Positions 1-5,682 of a stretch of 5,940 nucleotides of DNA are shown piece by piece. How positions within the stretch are numbered: the first letter of the stretch is position 1; every line of letters begins with the position of its first letter. A program made the translations under genes and the position numbers. The stretch is from Fimbriimonadales bacterium (lineage in GTDB: Bacteria > Armatimonadota > Fimbriimonadia > Fimbriimonadales > ATM1), in assembly GCA_025922995.1 (NCBI GenBank), contig JAICGT010000085.1:1-5940 (forward strand). The letters run 5' to 3'. The notes under the pieces are model-generated. The model was not told the origin of the DNA. It searched no databases and saw only the letters and a program-made list of their open reading frames with translations.

Positions 1-1135
1 CCGTGACGCCCGCCAGATCGGTGAGCGTCGGGTAAACGTCGATCAGCTCGACCAGCCCCGGCGAGGGCGTGCCGGCCTTGATGCCCGGACCCGCCATGAT
101 GAGCGGCACGCGCGCGGAATCCTCGAAGCAACTCTGTTTCATCCAAAGTCCATGCGTGCCGAGCGAATAACCATGGTCGCTCCAAAACACGATCACGGTC
201 TTCTCACGCAGCCCAAGTCGATCGAGCGCGTCCACCACCCGGCCAATCTGCGCATCGACAAACGAAATCGCGGCATAGTACGCCTGCTTGGATTCGCGTG
301 CCTGCTGATGAGTGACGCCGAAGTACGGCCAGGGTCGAGTCGAGTACAGTGCCGCCGCGGGCACTGACGTTTCGTATCCGGCCGGCATCCTCGGCACGTC
401 GATCTTATCCAACGGATACAGGTCGAAGTATTTCTTCGGCGCGACGTAGGGCGTGTGGGGTTTGTAGAAGCCCACGGCGAGAAAGAACGGCTCGCCCCGG
501 TGTTTCTCCAACAGCTTGATCGCTTCGGTCGCAACCTTGCCGTCGGTGTGATCTTCATCGCGACCATTCCTGTCGCTCAAAAACGACATCGCAGATCCCA
601 GCCCGCGCTGCGGCGTGTAGTTCGTGATTTGCGGCTCCAGCGTCGTCTTGTCCGTTCCCGCCGGATTGACGAACTCTTTCCAGGACGGGGGATCGTCGAG
701 GCCGCTCGTGCCGATATCGCCCGGGTTGCCGTAATGATAGATTTTCCCCACGCGCGCCGCGTAGTAGCCGCTTCGCATGAAGGCCTGCGGCAGCGTGACG
801 ACATCCGGCAATCCTTTTCGGAAATGGTATTGGAGATCGAACACCCGGGTTTGATCCGGCCGCAAACCGGTCATGATTGACGAACGGCTCGGGCTGCAGA
901 GCGGAAACTGACAGTATGCCCGCTCGAACTTCACGCCGCGCGCCGCAAGCTTGTCGATGTTGGGCGACTTCACGACCTGACTGCCGTAACAGCCGAGGTC
1001 GTTGTTCATGTCGTCCACTGAGATGAAGAGAACGTTGAGCCGGGAACTGTCAGTCGCGGCACGGCCAGGCGCGCCAAGGCCGAGGGCGAGTGCAATCAGC
1101 CCGAGAAAAGAACAGCGGGGTATGGAACGAATCAT
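1..1135 (-). CDS. Iduronate-2-sulfatase-like sulfatase, exported, C-terminus cut by window edge
   Basis: A type I sulfatase (alkaline phosphatase superfamily), likely hydrolysing sulfate esters on a uronic acid or related sugar outside the cytoplasm. It starts at the ATG at 1135-1133, and 378 codons stay open to the left edge. Residues 1-27 form a signal peptide (basic start, then LGLIALALGLGAPG). The motif LCSPSR carries Cys80, which would be converted to formylglycine. Metal ligands Asp41, Asp42, Asp320 and His321 are present, as are Lys131 and His134 (GKIYH), His227 (KPHTPY) and Lys333. This set and its spacing match human iduronate-2-sulfatase closely (Cys84, Lys135, His138, His229, Asp334/His335, Lys347), as do AYCQ before the Cys and VFDL after it. 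Family members are about 480-560 residues, so roughly the last 100-180 are missing. No Shine-Dalgarno is seen. The family is well supported. The substrate is uncertain, because bacterial homologues act on glycosaminoglycans and on algal polysaccharides. Confidence 0.93.
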   Translation of the reverse strand, partial: MIRSIPRCSFLGLIALALGLGAPGRAATDSSRLNVLFISVDDMNNDLGCYGSQVVKSPNIDKLAARGVKFERAYCQFPLCSPSRSSIMTGLRPDQTRVFDLQYHFRKGLPDVVTLPQAFMRSGYYAARVGKIYHYGNPGDIGTSGLDDPPSWKEFVNPAGTDKTTLEPQITNYTPQRGLGSAMSFLSDRNGRDEDHTDGKVATEAIKLLEKHRGEPFFLAVGFYKPHTPYVAPKKYFDLYPLDKIDVPRMPAGYETSVPAAALYSTRPWPYFGVTHQQARESKQAYYAAISFVDAQIGRVVDALDRLGLREKTVIVFWSDHGYSLGTHGLWMKQSCFEDSARVPLIMAGPGIKAGTPSPGLVELIDVYPTLTDLAGVT

Positions 1136-1264
1136 AAAGTACGGAAGCGGGTCACCGCACGCGAAGACCGATCCGGTAACGCGACGACTACGGTCGAGCA
1201 GGAGAAAACCAAGGATGCCTCCGGATTGGACTCAAAATCCATGAGAATGCAGGCGTGGCATGGA
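1136..1264. other. Intergenic gap between the two sulfatase genes
   Basis: These 129 bases separate two genes read leftward. The only structure I see is a weak inverted repeat, GGATT at 1223-1227 with AATCC at 1236-1240. It begins 24 bases past the stop of the upstream sulfatase gene, and no T-run follows it closely on the minus strand. I cannot call a terminator or a promoter. The two genes may be co-transcribed through this gap or expressed separately. Confidence 0.4.
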
Positions 1265-2818
1265 CTACTTTTGCTCCTGCCTCCCCTGTTTCCCCTTTTT
1301 GCCGCCGCCCCGGCCTTGATTGCCGAGCCAGTGCGCCGGAACCACATCGGGCACTTTCAACTCCTTGCGCAGTCGGGCGAGCTCCTTTTCCAGTTCCGCC
1401 TTCGTCTTCGCGTAACCGGGATCATCGTACACGCTCTTCAGCTCGTGCGGATCCTTCTCCCGATCGAACAACTCCCAATACTCATCGCTCGTGCCATAGA
1501 AGCGCACGAGCTTGTAGCGGTCAGTCACGACCCCGTAGTGCGGGCGCACATGATGTGGCGCCGGCCACTCGTAATACTGATAATAGAACGAAGTGCGCCA
1601 GTCCGCCGGTCGTTGTCCGCGTAGAATTGGCACCAGGCTGCGGCCCTGCATCTCCGCTGGAATCGCCACGCCCGCCGCGTCGAGGAAGGTCTCGGCAAAA
1701 TCCAGATTTGAGACGAGATCCTTGTTCACGGTCCCCGGTTTGGTGACTCCCTTCCATTGCACGAGCAACGGCGTGCGCAGCGACTCCTCGAAAATCCACC
1801 GCTTGTCGAACCAGCCGTGTTCGCCCAGATAGAAACCCTGGTCGCTGGCGTACATGATCACCGTGTTTTCAGCGAGGCCCTCTCGTTCAATGTAGTCGAG
1901 AATCCGACCCACACTCTCGTCAACGGCCCGCAACGTCGCGAGGTAGTCGTGCATATAACGCTGATACTTCCAGCGCACGAGATCCTTGCCCTGTAGATTC
2001 GCCGCCCGGAACTTCGCATTCCGCGGCTCATAATAGGCATCCCATTCCTTGCGTTGCTCCGGCGTCAGCTGGTTCGGCGGCGCGAGCTTCAGATCACGTT
2101 CGTGCATCGTCTTCGCAATCGTCATGTCCTGATCTCTCTCCGCAATCCCCCGCCCCGAGTAATCATCGAACAAAGTCTCGGGCTCCGGATAAACGCGATC
2201 CTTGTCCGCGTTCAGATGTCGCAGCGCCGGCAGCCATTCGCGATGCGGTGCCTTGTGCTGCGACATGAGCAGAAACGGCTTCGATTTGTCACGCTGCTTC
2301 AGCCACTCGAGCGAGACGTCAGTGATGATGTCGGTCACGTAGCCTGACACCTTGATCTGCTCCCCATTCTTGATCATCGGCGGATTATAATAAGCTCCCT
2401 GCCCCGGCAGAATCTGCCAAAAATCGAAACCCGTCGGATCGGAACCGAGATGCCACTTGCCGATCATGGCCGTCTGATAGCCGGCTTTTTGCAGCAGCTT
2501 TGGAAACGTCATCTGGGAACCGTCGAAGCGCGAGTTCGAGTTGTTCGGAAAGCCGTTCAGGTGATTGTATTTTCCCGTGAGAACGGTGGCCCGCGAGGGA
2601 CCGCAAATTGAGTTCGGCACGACCGCGCGATCGAAACGAATCCCGTTCTTCGCGATGCGATCGATATTCGGCGATTGCAGGAGCTTTCTCGACTCTCCGT
2701 ACGCGCTGATTGCCTGGTAGGCATGGTCGTCGGAAAAGATGAAGACGATATTCGGCTGCCGCGGAGCGGCCGCGTAGACCGCCGTCGCAGCGAGAAGAAA
2801 TGCTGGAAGTAATCTCAT
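1265..2818 (-). CDS. Exported sulfatase, N-acetylglucosamine-6-sulfatase-like
   Basis: A complete 517-residue type I sulfatase, within the usual length range of the family. Residues 1-18 form a signal peptide ([16 protein letters not shown]) with likely cleavage after an AxA-type site, so the enzyme is periplasmic or secreted. Asp30-Asp31 and Asp326-Gln327 are the calcium ligands. Cys72 in ICGPSR is the formylglycine precursor. Lys121/His123 (GKWHLG), His192 (HKAPHREW) and Lys339 (FDKRW) complete the sulfate pocket. The [16 protein letters not shown] block and the C-terminal subdomain with [11 protein letters not shown] resemble bacterial GlcNAc-6-O-sulfatases and other arylsulfatase-type enzymes. 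The C-terminus ends in an unusual Gly/Lys/Gln-rich basic tail (from about residue 500). The stop is TAG at 1267-1265. No Shine-Dalgarno lies before the ATG, where the sequence is pyrimidine and A/T rich. It is only distantly related to the neighbouring sulfatase, so this is not a tandem duplication. Substrate specificity is inferred. Confidence 0.95.
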   Translation of the reverse strand: MRLLPAFLLAATAVYAAAPRQPNIVFIFSDDHAYQAISAYGESRKLLQSPNIDRIAKNGIRFDRAVVPNSICGPSRATVLTGKYNHLNGFPNNSNSRFDGSQMTFPKLLQKAGYQTAMIGKWHLGSDPTGFDFWQILPGQGAYYNPPMIKNGEQIKVSGYVTDIITDVSLEWLKQRDKSKPFLLMSQHKAPHREWLPALRHLNADKDRVYPEPETLFDDYSGRGIAERDQDMTIAKTMHERDLKLAPPNQLTPEQRKEWDAYYEPRNAKFRAANLQGKDLVRWKYQRYMHDYLATLRAVDESVGRILDYIEREGLAENTVIMYASDQGFYLGEHGWFDKRWIFEESLRTPLLVQWKGVTKPGTVNKDLVSNLDFAETFLDAAGVAIPAEMQGRSLVPILRGQRPADWRTSFYYQYYEWPAPHHVRPHYGVVTDRYKLVRFYGTSDEYWELFDREKDPHELKSVYDDPGYAKTKAELEKELARLRKELKVPDVVPAHWLGNQGRGGGKKGKQGRQEQK

Positions 2819-2829
2819 ATTAAAAGGGG

Positions 2830-2856
2830 TTCGGAAGTCCGTTCACGGCTTCCGGA
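2830..2856 (-). repeat. Inverted repeat just before the second sulfatase gene
   Basis: CGGAAG (2832-2837) pairs with CTTCCG (2849-2854). A G-T wobble and an outer T-A pair extend the stem at 2830-2831 and 2855-2856. The loop is 11 bases. On the minus strand the structure ends 11 bases before the sulfatase ATG at 2818, so in mRNA it would sit at the ribosome entry site. It could affect translation, but this is inference from position alone. Confidence 0.45.
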
Positions 2857-2876
2857 TTCGACCTGCATCGCGGAGA

Positions 2877-2894
2877 GACCGGCTCTGTCCGGTC
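2877..2894 (-). repeat. Perfect 6-bp inverted repeat in the sulfatase leader
   Basis: GACCGG (2877-2882) and CCGGTC (2889-2894) are perfect complements around a 6-base loop. It is the middle of three stem-loops between the TIM-barrel gene and the sulfatase gene. It could form in the leader RNA or serve as a dyad for a DNA-binding dimer. No T-run follows, so it is not an intrinsic terminator. Confidence 0.4.
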
Positions 2895-2923
2895 CACAGC
2901 GGAACGAATTTTCTCACGGTGGT

Positions 2924-2943
2924 GGACGACACGGAGGTCGTCC
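2924..2943 (-). repeat. Perfect 7-bp inverted repeat downstream of the TIM-barrel gene
   Basis: GGACGAC (2924-2930) pairs perfectly with GTCGTCC (2937-2943) across a 6-base loop. It lies about 60 bases past the stop of the TIM-barrel gene on the minus strand and may protect or end that transcript. A T-rich tail is missing: the minus strand continues ACCACCGTGAGAAAATTCG. That makes a classical intrinsic terminator unlikely. Confidence 0.45.
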
Positions 2944-3005
2944 CTCCAATGCAATTCGGATTCGAGAATTTGTCGCGAACGTACACGATGTGGATCGATA
3001 TCAGC

Positions 3006-3854
3006 CTACTCCTTCCCGAGACCGGCGGCGAAGAATTTCTTCGCTTCGGCCACGAGCTGGTTCGGATCTTCGGCGAACGCTTTGCTGTCGGTCTCGATCG
3101 CCATTACGCCGGACCAGTTGCTCTTTTTAATCTCCGCGAAAAGCGCCGCGTACTTGGTGTCGCCCTTGCCGATCTCGGTGTCAACGGGCGTCGCCTTGCC
3201 CTTGGCATCAGTCTGGACCGTCTTGTCCTTGAAATGCATGTCGTAGACGCGGTCGTCATAACCGCGGAACACTTCGGCCGCGTCGAATCCCGCCCCAACC
3301 ACGTGTCCAATATCCAGACAAACGCCAATGCGCCGATCGCGTTCGGCGAGCACTTTCTTCACCGTCGCGGGATCACCGTACACCGTGCCGCGACCGTGAT
3401 TGTGGATCGCGAGCTTGATGTCGTATTCCTTCACCAATTGTTCGAGATTGTCCCACTCCGCCATGTCTCTGGGCTCAACAATGATGAGCTTCATGCCCAT
3501 GAGCTTCGCGAACTCGAACAACTTTCGATTCGCTTCCTTGTCGGTCGAAGTGCGGTTGACCCCAAAGGAGTAGGCCACGAGACCCTTTTGGTCGAGGATC
3601 GCCTTCTTGCGCAATGATTCCTCCTTCGTGCCGTTCGGATCCAGGTGGGCGGCGATAAACTGGATGTGCGTGATCCCGTGTTTGACGGCGAAATCGACGA
3701 CTTGATCGAAATTCATGTTGCGACAGGTCCAGGTCTGCAGGCCGAGTTTGGGGCCGGCATCCGTGGAACGACTGGCTGATTGCACGCACGCGAACGAGAG
3801 TGCGGCAACGACAGCGGCGAGAAGTGCAAAACGGAGAACGGGAAGACAACGCAT
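3006..3854 (-). CDS. Exported sugar isomerase/epimerase-like TIM-barrel protein
   Basis: A xylose-isomerase-like TIM-barrel protein (AP endonuclease family 2 fold, PF01261 type). From the ATG at 3854-3852 it has 282 residues. I prefer this start because it opens directly on a signal sequence (RCLPVLRFALLAAVVAALSFA). A longer reading from 3929 would put 25 charged, unconserved residues in front of the signal. Cys23 after SFA could be lipidated, but the lipobox is poor because Phe is at -2. The barrel begins with LGLQTWT near 37. The expected metal ligands are all visible: Glu127 (VEP), Asp181 (LDIGH), His207 (DMHFKD) and Glu254 (IETD). His151-Asn-His153 and His184 are also visible. Family members isomerise or epimerise sugars, and some exported ones cleave or epimerise oxidised (3-keto) sugars. 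An exported form next to sulfatases suggests extracytoplasmic carbohydrate processing. The exact reaction cannot be read from the sequence. Confidence 0.88.
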   Translation of the reverse strand: MRCLPVLRFALLAAVVAALSFACVQSASRSTDAGPKLGLQTWTCRNMNFDQVVDFAVKHGITHIQFIAAHLDPNGTKEESLRKKAILDQKGLVAYSFGVNRTSTDKEANRKLFEFAKLMGMKLIIVEPRDMAEWDNLEQLVKEYDIKLAIHNHGRGTVYGDPATVKKVLAERDRRIGVCLDIGHVVGAGFDAAEVFRGYDDRVYDMHFKDKTVQTDAKGKATPVDTEIGKGDTKYAALFAEIKKSNWSGVMAIETDSKAFAEDPNQLVAEAKKFFAAGLGKE

Positions 3855-3944
3855 GATTAAGGGTAAACTCCCCAACGCTAAATTTCGCGAGCGCGGAAGC
3901 AAGCGCGCTTCGTCGCCGGCAAAAACCACTCCGTTGAAACGCGG

Positions 3945-3966
3945 AGCGAGTTGACCCCAACTCGCT
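3945..3966. repeat. 22-base dyad (8-bp arms) in the divergent region, candidate operator
   Basis: AGCGAGTT (3945-3952) and AACTCGCT (3959-3966) are perfect inverted complements separated by GACCCC. The size and spacing suit a site for a dimeric repressor or activator placed between two divergent genes. It could also fold as an RNA hairpin; TTTAG follows on the plus strand, which is too short for a strong terminator. No gene on the plus strand upstream would need terminating here. That favours an operator or leader role. Confidence 0.5.
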
Positions 3967-3993
3967 TTAGACCGTTAGCTCCCCAGTTCAGCG

Positions 3994-4009
3994 GGCTTGT
4001 GGTCAAGCC
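3994..4009 (+). repeat. Short stem-loop before the reductase gene
   Basis: GGCTTG (3994-3999) and CAAGCC (4004-4009) form a perfect 6-bp stem with the tetraloop TGGT. The structure lies 43 bases before the preferred ATG at 4053. It may be part of the 5' leader of the reductase mRNA, or chance in GC-rich DNA. Confidence 0.3.
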
Positions 4010-4052
4010 GCTCCACCCGTTTGCATCGATGGCGCACTCTGCATTTGATCTT

Positions 4053-4790
4053 ATGCCTCTGAAAAAAAATTCCACTCCGGTTGCCATTGTCACTGGCGCC
4101 GGCTCCGGTGTCGGGCGCGCCACGGCGCTCAAGTTCGCCGGCGAAGGCTGGCACGTTGCGCTGCTCGGTCGCCGCACCGGATCCCTGGCCGAAACGATCG
4201 CGCTGGCCGTGCCGGCGGCGCGCAAGCGACTCGCGGCACTGGTCTGCGACCTGGCGCGCACCGAGGCCATCGACGAGACTGTCCATGAAATCCTGCGACG
4301 CTTCGAGCGTGTCGACGTCCTCGTGAATGCCGCCGGCAACAATGTTCCGCGCCGCGCGCTCGGCGAGCTCTCTCGTGCCGACTACGCCGCCATCATGGAT
4401 GCGAATGTAAACGGTGTATTCCATCTTGTTCAGGCTCTCCTTCCAACGATGCGTGCCCAGGGAGGCGGGACCGTGGTGAACATTGGCTCCGAGGCCGGCC
4501 TGCAGGCGTCCGCCAAGGCGGGCGCCGCGTATGTCATTTCGAAGTTCGGACTGACCGGATTTACGCAGACGATCAACGCCGAGGAACGCCCGAACGGGAT
4601 TCGCGCATGCTGTATCTTTCCCGGTGATATCAACACGCCACTGTTGAACAAACGGCCGACGCCGCCTCCGCCCGAGGCGCGCACGCGGATGATGCAGCCC
4701 GAAGACATTGCCGAGTGTGTATGGTTCGCCGCGACACTGCCGGCGCGAGTGACGGTCGAACAAATCCTAGTCCGCCCTTCGCGCTCCTAG
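4053..4790 (+). CDS. Short-chain dehydrogenase/reductase (SDR), NADP(H)-type likely
   Basis: A cytoplasmic classical SDR of 245 residues, the normal length for the family, catalysing NAD(P)-dependent oxidation or reduction of an alcohol/ketone. The Rossmann fold starts with VAIVTGAGSGVG (TGxxxGxG at 14-21). NAAG lies at 92-95. The catalytic tetrad is Asn118, Ser146, Tyr160 and Lys164 (YVISK), followed by PGDINTP at 190-196. Arg40-Arg41 at the end of the second strand, with no acidic residue there, point to NADP(H). I chose the ATG at 4053 because the fold begins 10 residues later. ATGs at 4029 or further upstream would add a tail without family character. No clear Shine-Dalgarno precedes any of them. 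The C-terminus, VEQILVRPSRS, resembles that of many SDRs of the serine/3-hydroxy acid dehydrogenase (YdfG-like) type. The substrate is unknown. Its divergent position gives no strong link to the sulfatase genes. Confidence 0.92.
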   Translation: MPLKKNSTPVAIVTGAGSGVGRATALKFAGEGWHVALLGRRTGSLAETIALAVPAARKRLAALVCDLARTEAIDETVHEILRRFERVDVLVNAAGNNVPRRALGELSRADYAAIMDANVNGVFHLVQALLPTMRAQGGGTVVNIGSEAGLQASAKAGAAYVISKFGLTGFTQTINAEERPNGIRACCIFPGDINTPLLNKRPTPPPPEARTRMMQPEDIAECVWFAATLPARVTVEQILVRPSRS

Positions 4791-4820
4791 CTTAGCGGTA
4801 CACCCCATCGAACCCGACGC

Positions 4821-4855
4821 GGCTCATGGCCGCAACAAAGGCCAATTCAGGAGCC
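4821..4855 (+). repeat. Nested stem-loop after the reductase gene
   Basis: GGCTC (4821-4825) pairs with GAGCC (4851-4855). Inside it, TGGCC (4827-4831) pairs with GGCCA (4840-4844) around GCAACAAA. It begins 30 bases past the reductase stop, where a transcript end is plausible. There is no T-run after it, so any terminator role would not be of the classical intrinsic kind. Confidence 0.4.
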
Positions 4856-4860
4856 AAGCA

Positions 4861-4888
4861 TTGACGGGCACTGTTGATCACCTATGTG
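4861..4888 (+). promoter_or_regulatory. Weak candidate sigma-70-type promoter for hpf
   Basis: TTGACG at 4861-4866 matches five of six consensus -35 bases. After a 16-base spacer, TATGTG at 4883-4888 is a poor -10 element (three of six). It lies in the right place, in the gap before the hibernation factor gene. The -10 match is weak, and a sequence this short can arise by chance. Confidence 0.22.
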
Positions 4889-4907
4889 AGTCGGGATCGG
4901 TATCAGG

Positions 4908-4950
4908 CCAATCGTTCTCGTGATCCCGGTTTGAAAAGCGGGAGAATTGG
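4908..4950 (+). repeat. Bulged stem-loop in the hpf leader
   Basis: CCAAT, TCTC and CCG on the left arm (from 4908) pair in order with CGG, GAGA and ATTGG on the right arm (ending 4950). This gives 12 base pairs, interrupted by two bulges on the left side only, with a loop around TTTGAAAA. It lies about 60 bases before the preferred hpf start and would be in the 5' leader if transcription begins near 4890-4900. It may control expression or be a chance fold. Confidence 0.35.
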
Positions 4951-5010
4951 AATCCGATCTGCCCCCACCCGCAGCCACCAACCGGCATGCGCGGTGTCTA
5001 CATCGGCACC

Positions 5011-5403
5011 ATGAGGAAATATTCCGACGACATTGCTTCGAAGATCATCATGCAGGGCGTTCATCTCGAGCTGACCAACGCCATGCAGAATGTTATCCGC
5101 GAAAAATTTTCAGTCCTGCTTCGCCATAATGAATGGATCGTCCGAATCAACGTCCGGCTCCATCAGGATCAACAGCGCGGAAAGAACCATCACTATTCGG
5201 CGACCGGCCAGATTGCAATCGGTGGACCCGACATCGTCGCGACCGTGAAAGGCGATGACGCTTACAACGTACTCGACGGCCTGGTGGAAAAACTCGACGA
5301 GCAATTGCGCGAACGACACGAGCGCAGGAAGGACAAACGGAATCACCCGCGGAACGTGGAGACCGATTCACCGCTGCCGAAGATGCAAGCGGGCCGAAGG
5401 TGA
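5011..5403 (+). CDS. hpf: Ribosome hibernation-promoting factor, short HPF/RaiA family
   Basis: A cytoplasmic protein that binds the 30S decoding channel and silences ribosomes in slow growth or stress. From the ATG at 5011 it has 130 residues, close to the short HPF/YfiA class. It lacks the long C-terminal dimerisation domain of long HPF. The domain opens with KIIMQGVHLELTNAMQNVIREKF (residues 11-33, matching the family pattern of a beta strand, G-x-H-x-E-x-T, then a helix). The strand IVRINVRLHQD follows, then HYSATGQIAI, and the hallmark helix DDAYNVLDGLVEKLDEQL (82-99). The tail from about 100 is highly basic (RERHERRKDKR), suited to RNA contact. An in-frame ATG at 4987 would add eight residues. 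One at 5050 would cut off the first strand, so 5011 is the compromise. No Shine-Dalgarno is seen at 5011 or 4987. The gene is preceded by a structured, gene-free stretch of about 200 bases. Confidence 0.88.
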   Translation: MRKYSDDIASKIIMQGVHLELTNAMQNVIREKFSVLLRHNEWIVRINVRLHQDQQRGKNHHYSATGQIAIGGPDIVATVKGDDAYNVLDGLVEKLDEQLRERHERRKDKRNHPRNVETDSPLPKMQAGRR

Positions 5404-5490
5404 GATAAGGTATCCCGTTAGAAAGCCTGATCGTTCGACTCGGACTCGCTCCCATGGCGGCCGACGGGCGACGGGGAAACTTACCTCATC
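5404..5490 (+). other. Short spacer between hpf and the small membrane protein gene
   Basis: Eighty-seven bases without a gene. In-frame stops (TAG 5419-5421, TGA 5428-5430) separate it from hpf. I see no terminator with a T-tract. The downstream genes could therefore be read from the hpf promoter. Confidence 0.35.
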
Positions 5491-5679
5491 ATGCACCTCT
5501 TTTTCGCTGCCCTCGCAGTTCTACTCATCGTCCTCGGATTCACTGGTTTCGCGCTCGGCGGATTACCGGCAATATTTTTCTGGCTCCTCGCTGCGCTGTG
5601 TTTGTTCGGCGCATGGAAGGCGCGCTCGAACCGCGAGCGACAACGCGAAGATCGAGCAATGCGACCTCCGGTCGTTTGA
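5491..5679 (+). CDS. Small two-helix inner-membrane protein of unknown function
   Basis: A 62-residue protein with two hydrophobic helices, about residues 3-22 (FFAALAVLLIVLGFTGFALG) and 25-42 (LPAIFFWLLAALCLFGAW), joined by a Gly-Gly-Leu-Pro turn. It ends in a strongly charged tail (KARSNRERQREDR). By the positive-inside rule both ends should face the cytoplasm. The clean division into helix, turn, helix and basic tail argues that it is a real gene rather than a chance frame. A competing frame from 5454 reads as Arg/Pro/Ser-rich, unstructured sequence. I do not recognise a family. Its stop codon is separated from the next gene's GTG by three bases, so the two are probably co-translated. Only a weak purine run (GGGGAAA) lies upstream, farther from the ATG than usual. 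Confidence 0.65.
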   Translation: MHLFFAALAVLLIVLGFTGFALGGLPAIFFWLLAALCLFGAWKARSNRERQREDRAMRPPVV

Positions 5680-5682
5680 GCA

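Larger units (their letters stand above)
3855..4052. promoter_or_regulatory. Divergent intergenic region with promoters facing both ways
   Basis: About 200 bases separate the leftward TIM-barrel gene from the rightward reductase gene, so at least one promoter in each direction is expected here. I could not find a convincing -35/-10 pair on either strand. The region contains the 10-base palindrome AAGCGCGCTT at 3901-3910 and the two inverted repeats at 3945-3966 and 3994-4009. Its role as a promoter region is inferred from the divergent layout. Confidence 0.5.

Noticed and set aside
1255..1746. Plus-strand frames opposite the second sulfatase (also 1226-1624)
   Set aside because: They are Arg/Pro/Ser-rich shadows of the sulfatase coding strand with no independent support.
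1..2818. Tandem duplication of one sulfatase gene
   Set aside because: The two proteins share only the general sulfatase motifs. Sequence around the Cys motif and the second metal site differs strongly, so they belong to different subfamilies.
2924..2943. Intrinsic terminator for the TIM-barrel gene
   Set aside because: The stem is good, but no T-run follows on the minus strand, so it is listed only as an inverted repeat.
2919..3617. Plus-strand open frame of 232 codons opposite the TIM-barrel gene
   Set aside because: It is antisense to a gene with a complete metal site and signal peptide, and its own translation shows no recognisable family or domain pattern. Long antisense frames are common in GC-rich genes.
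3855..3929. Longer N-terminus for the TIM-barrel protein, starting at 3929
   Set aside because: It would place 25 charged residues before an obvious signal sequence. The ATG at 3854 gives a normal exported protein.
3975..4763. Minus-strand open frame of 262 codons opposite the SDR gene
   Set aside because: The plus strand encodes an intact SDR with all catalytic motifs. The antisense product is rich in Arg/Gly and has no family features.
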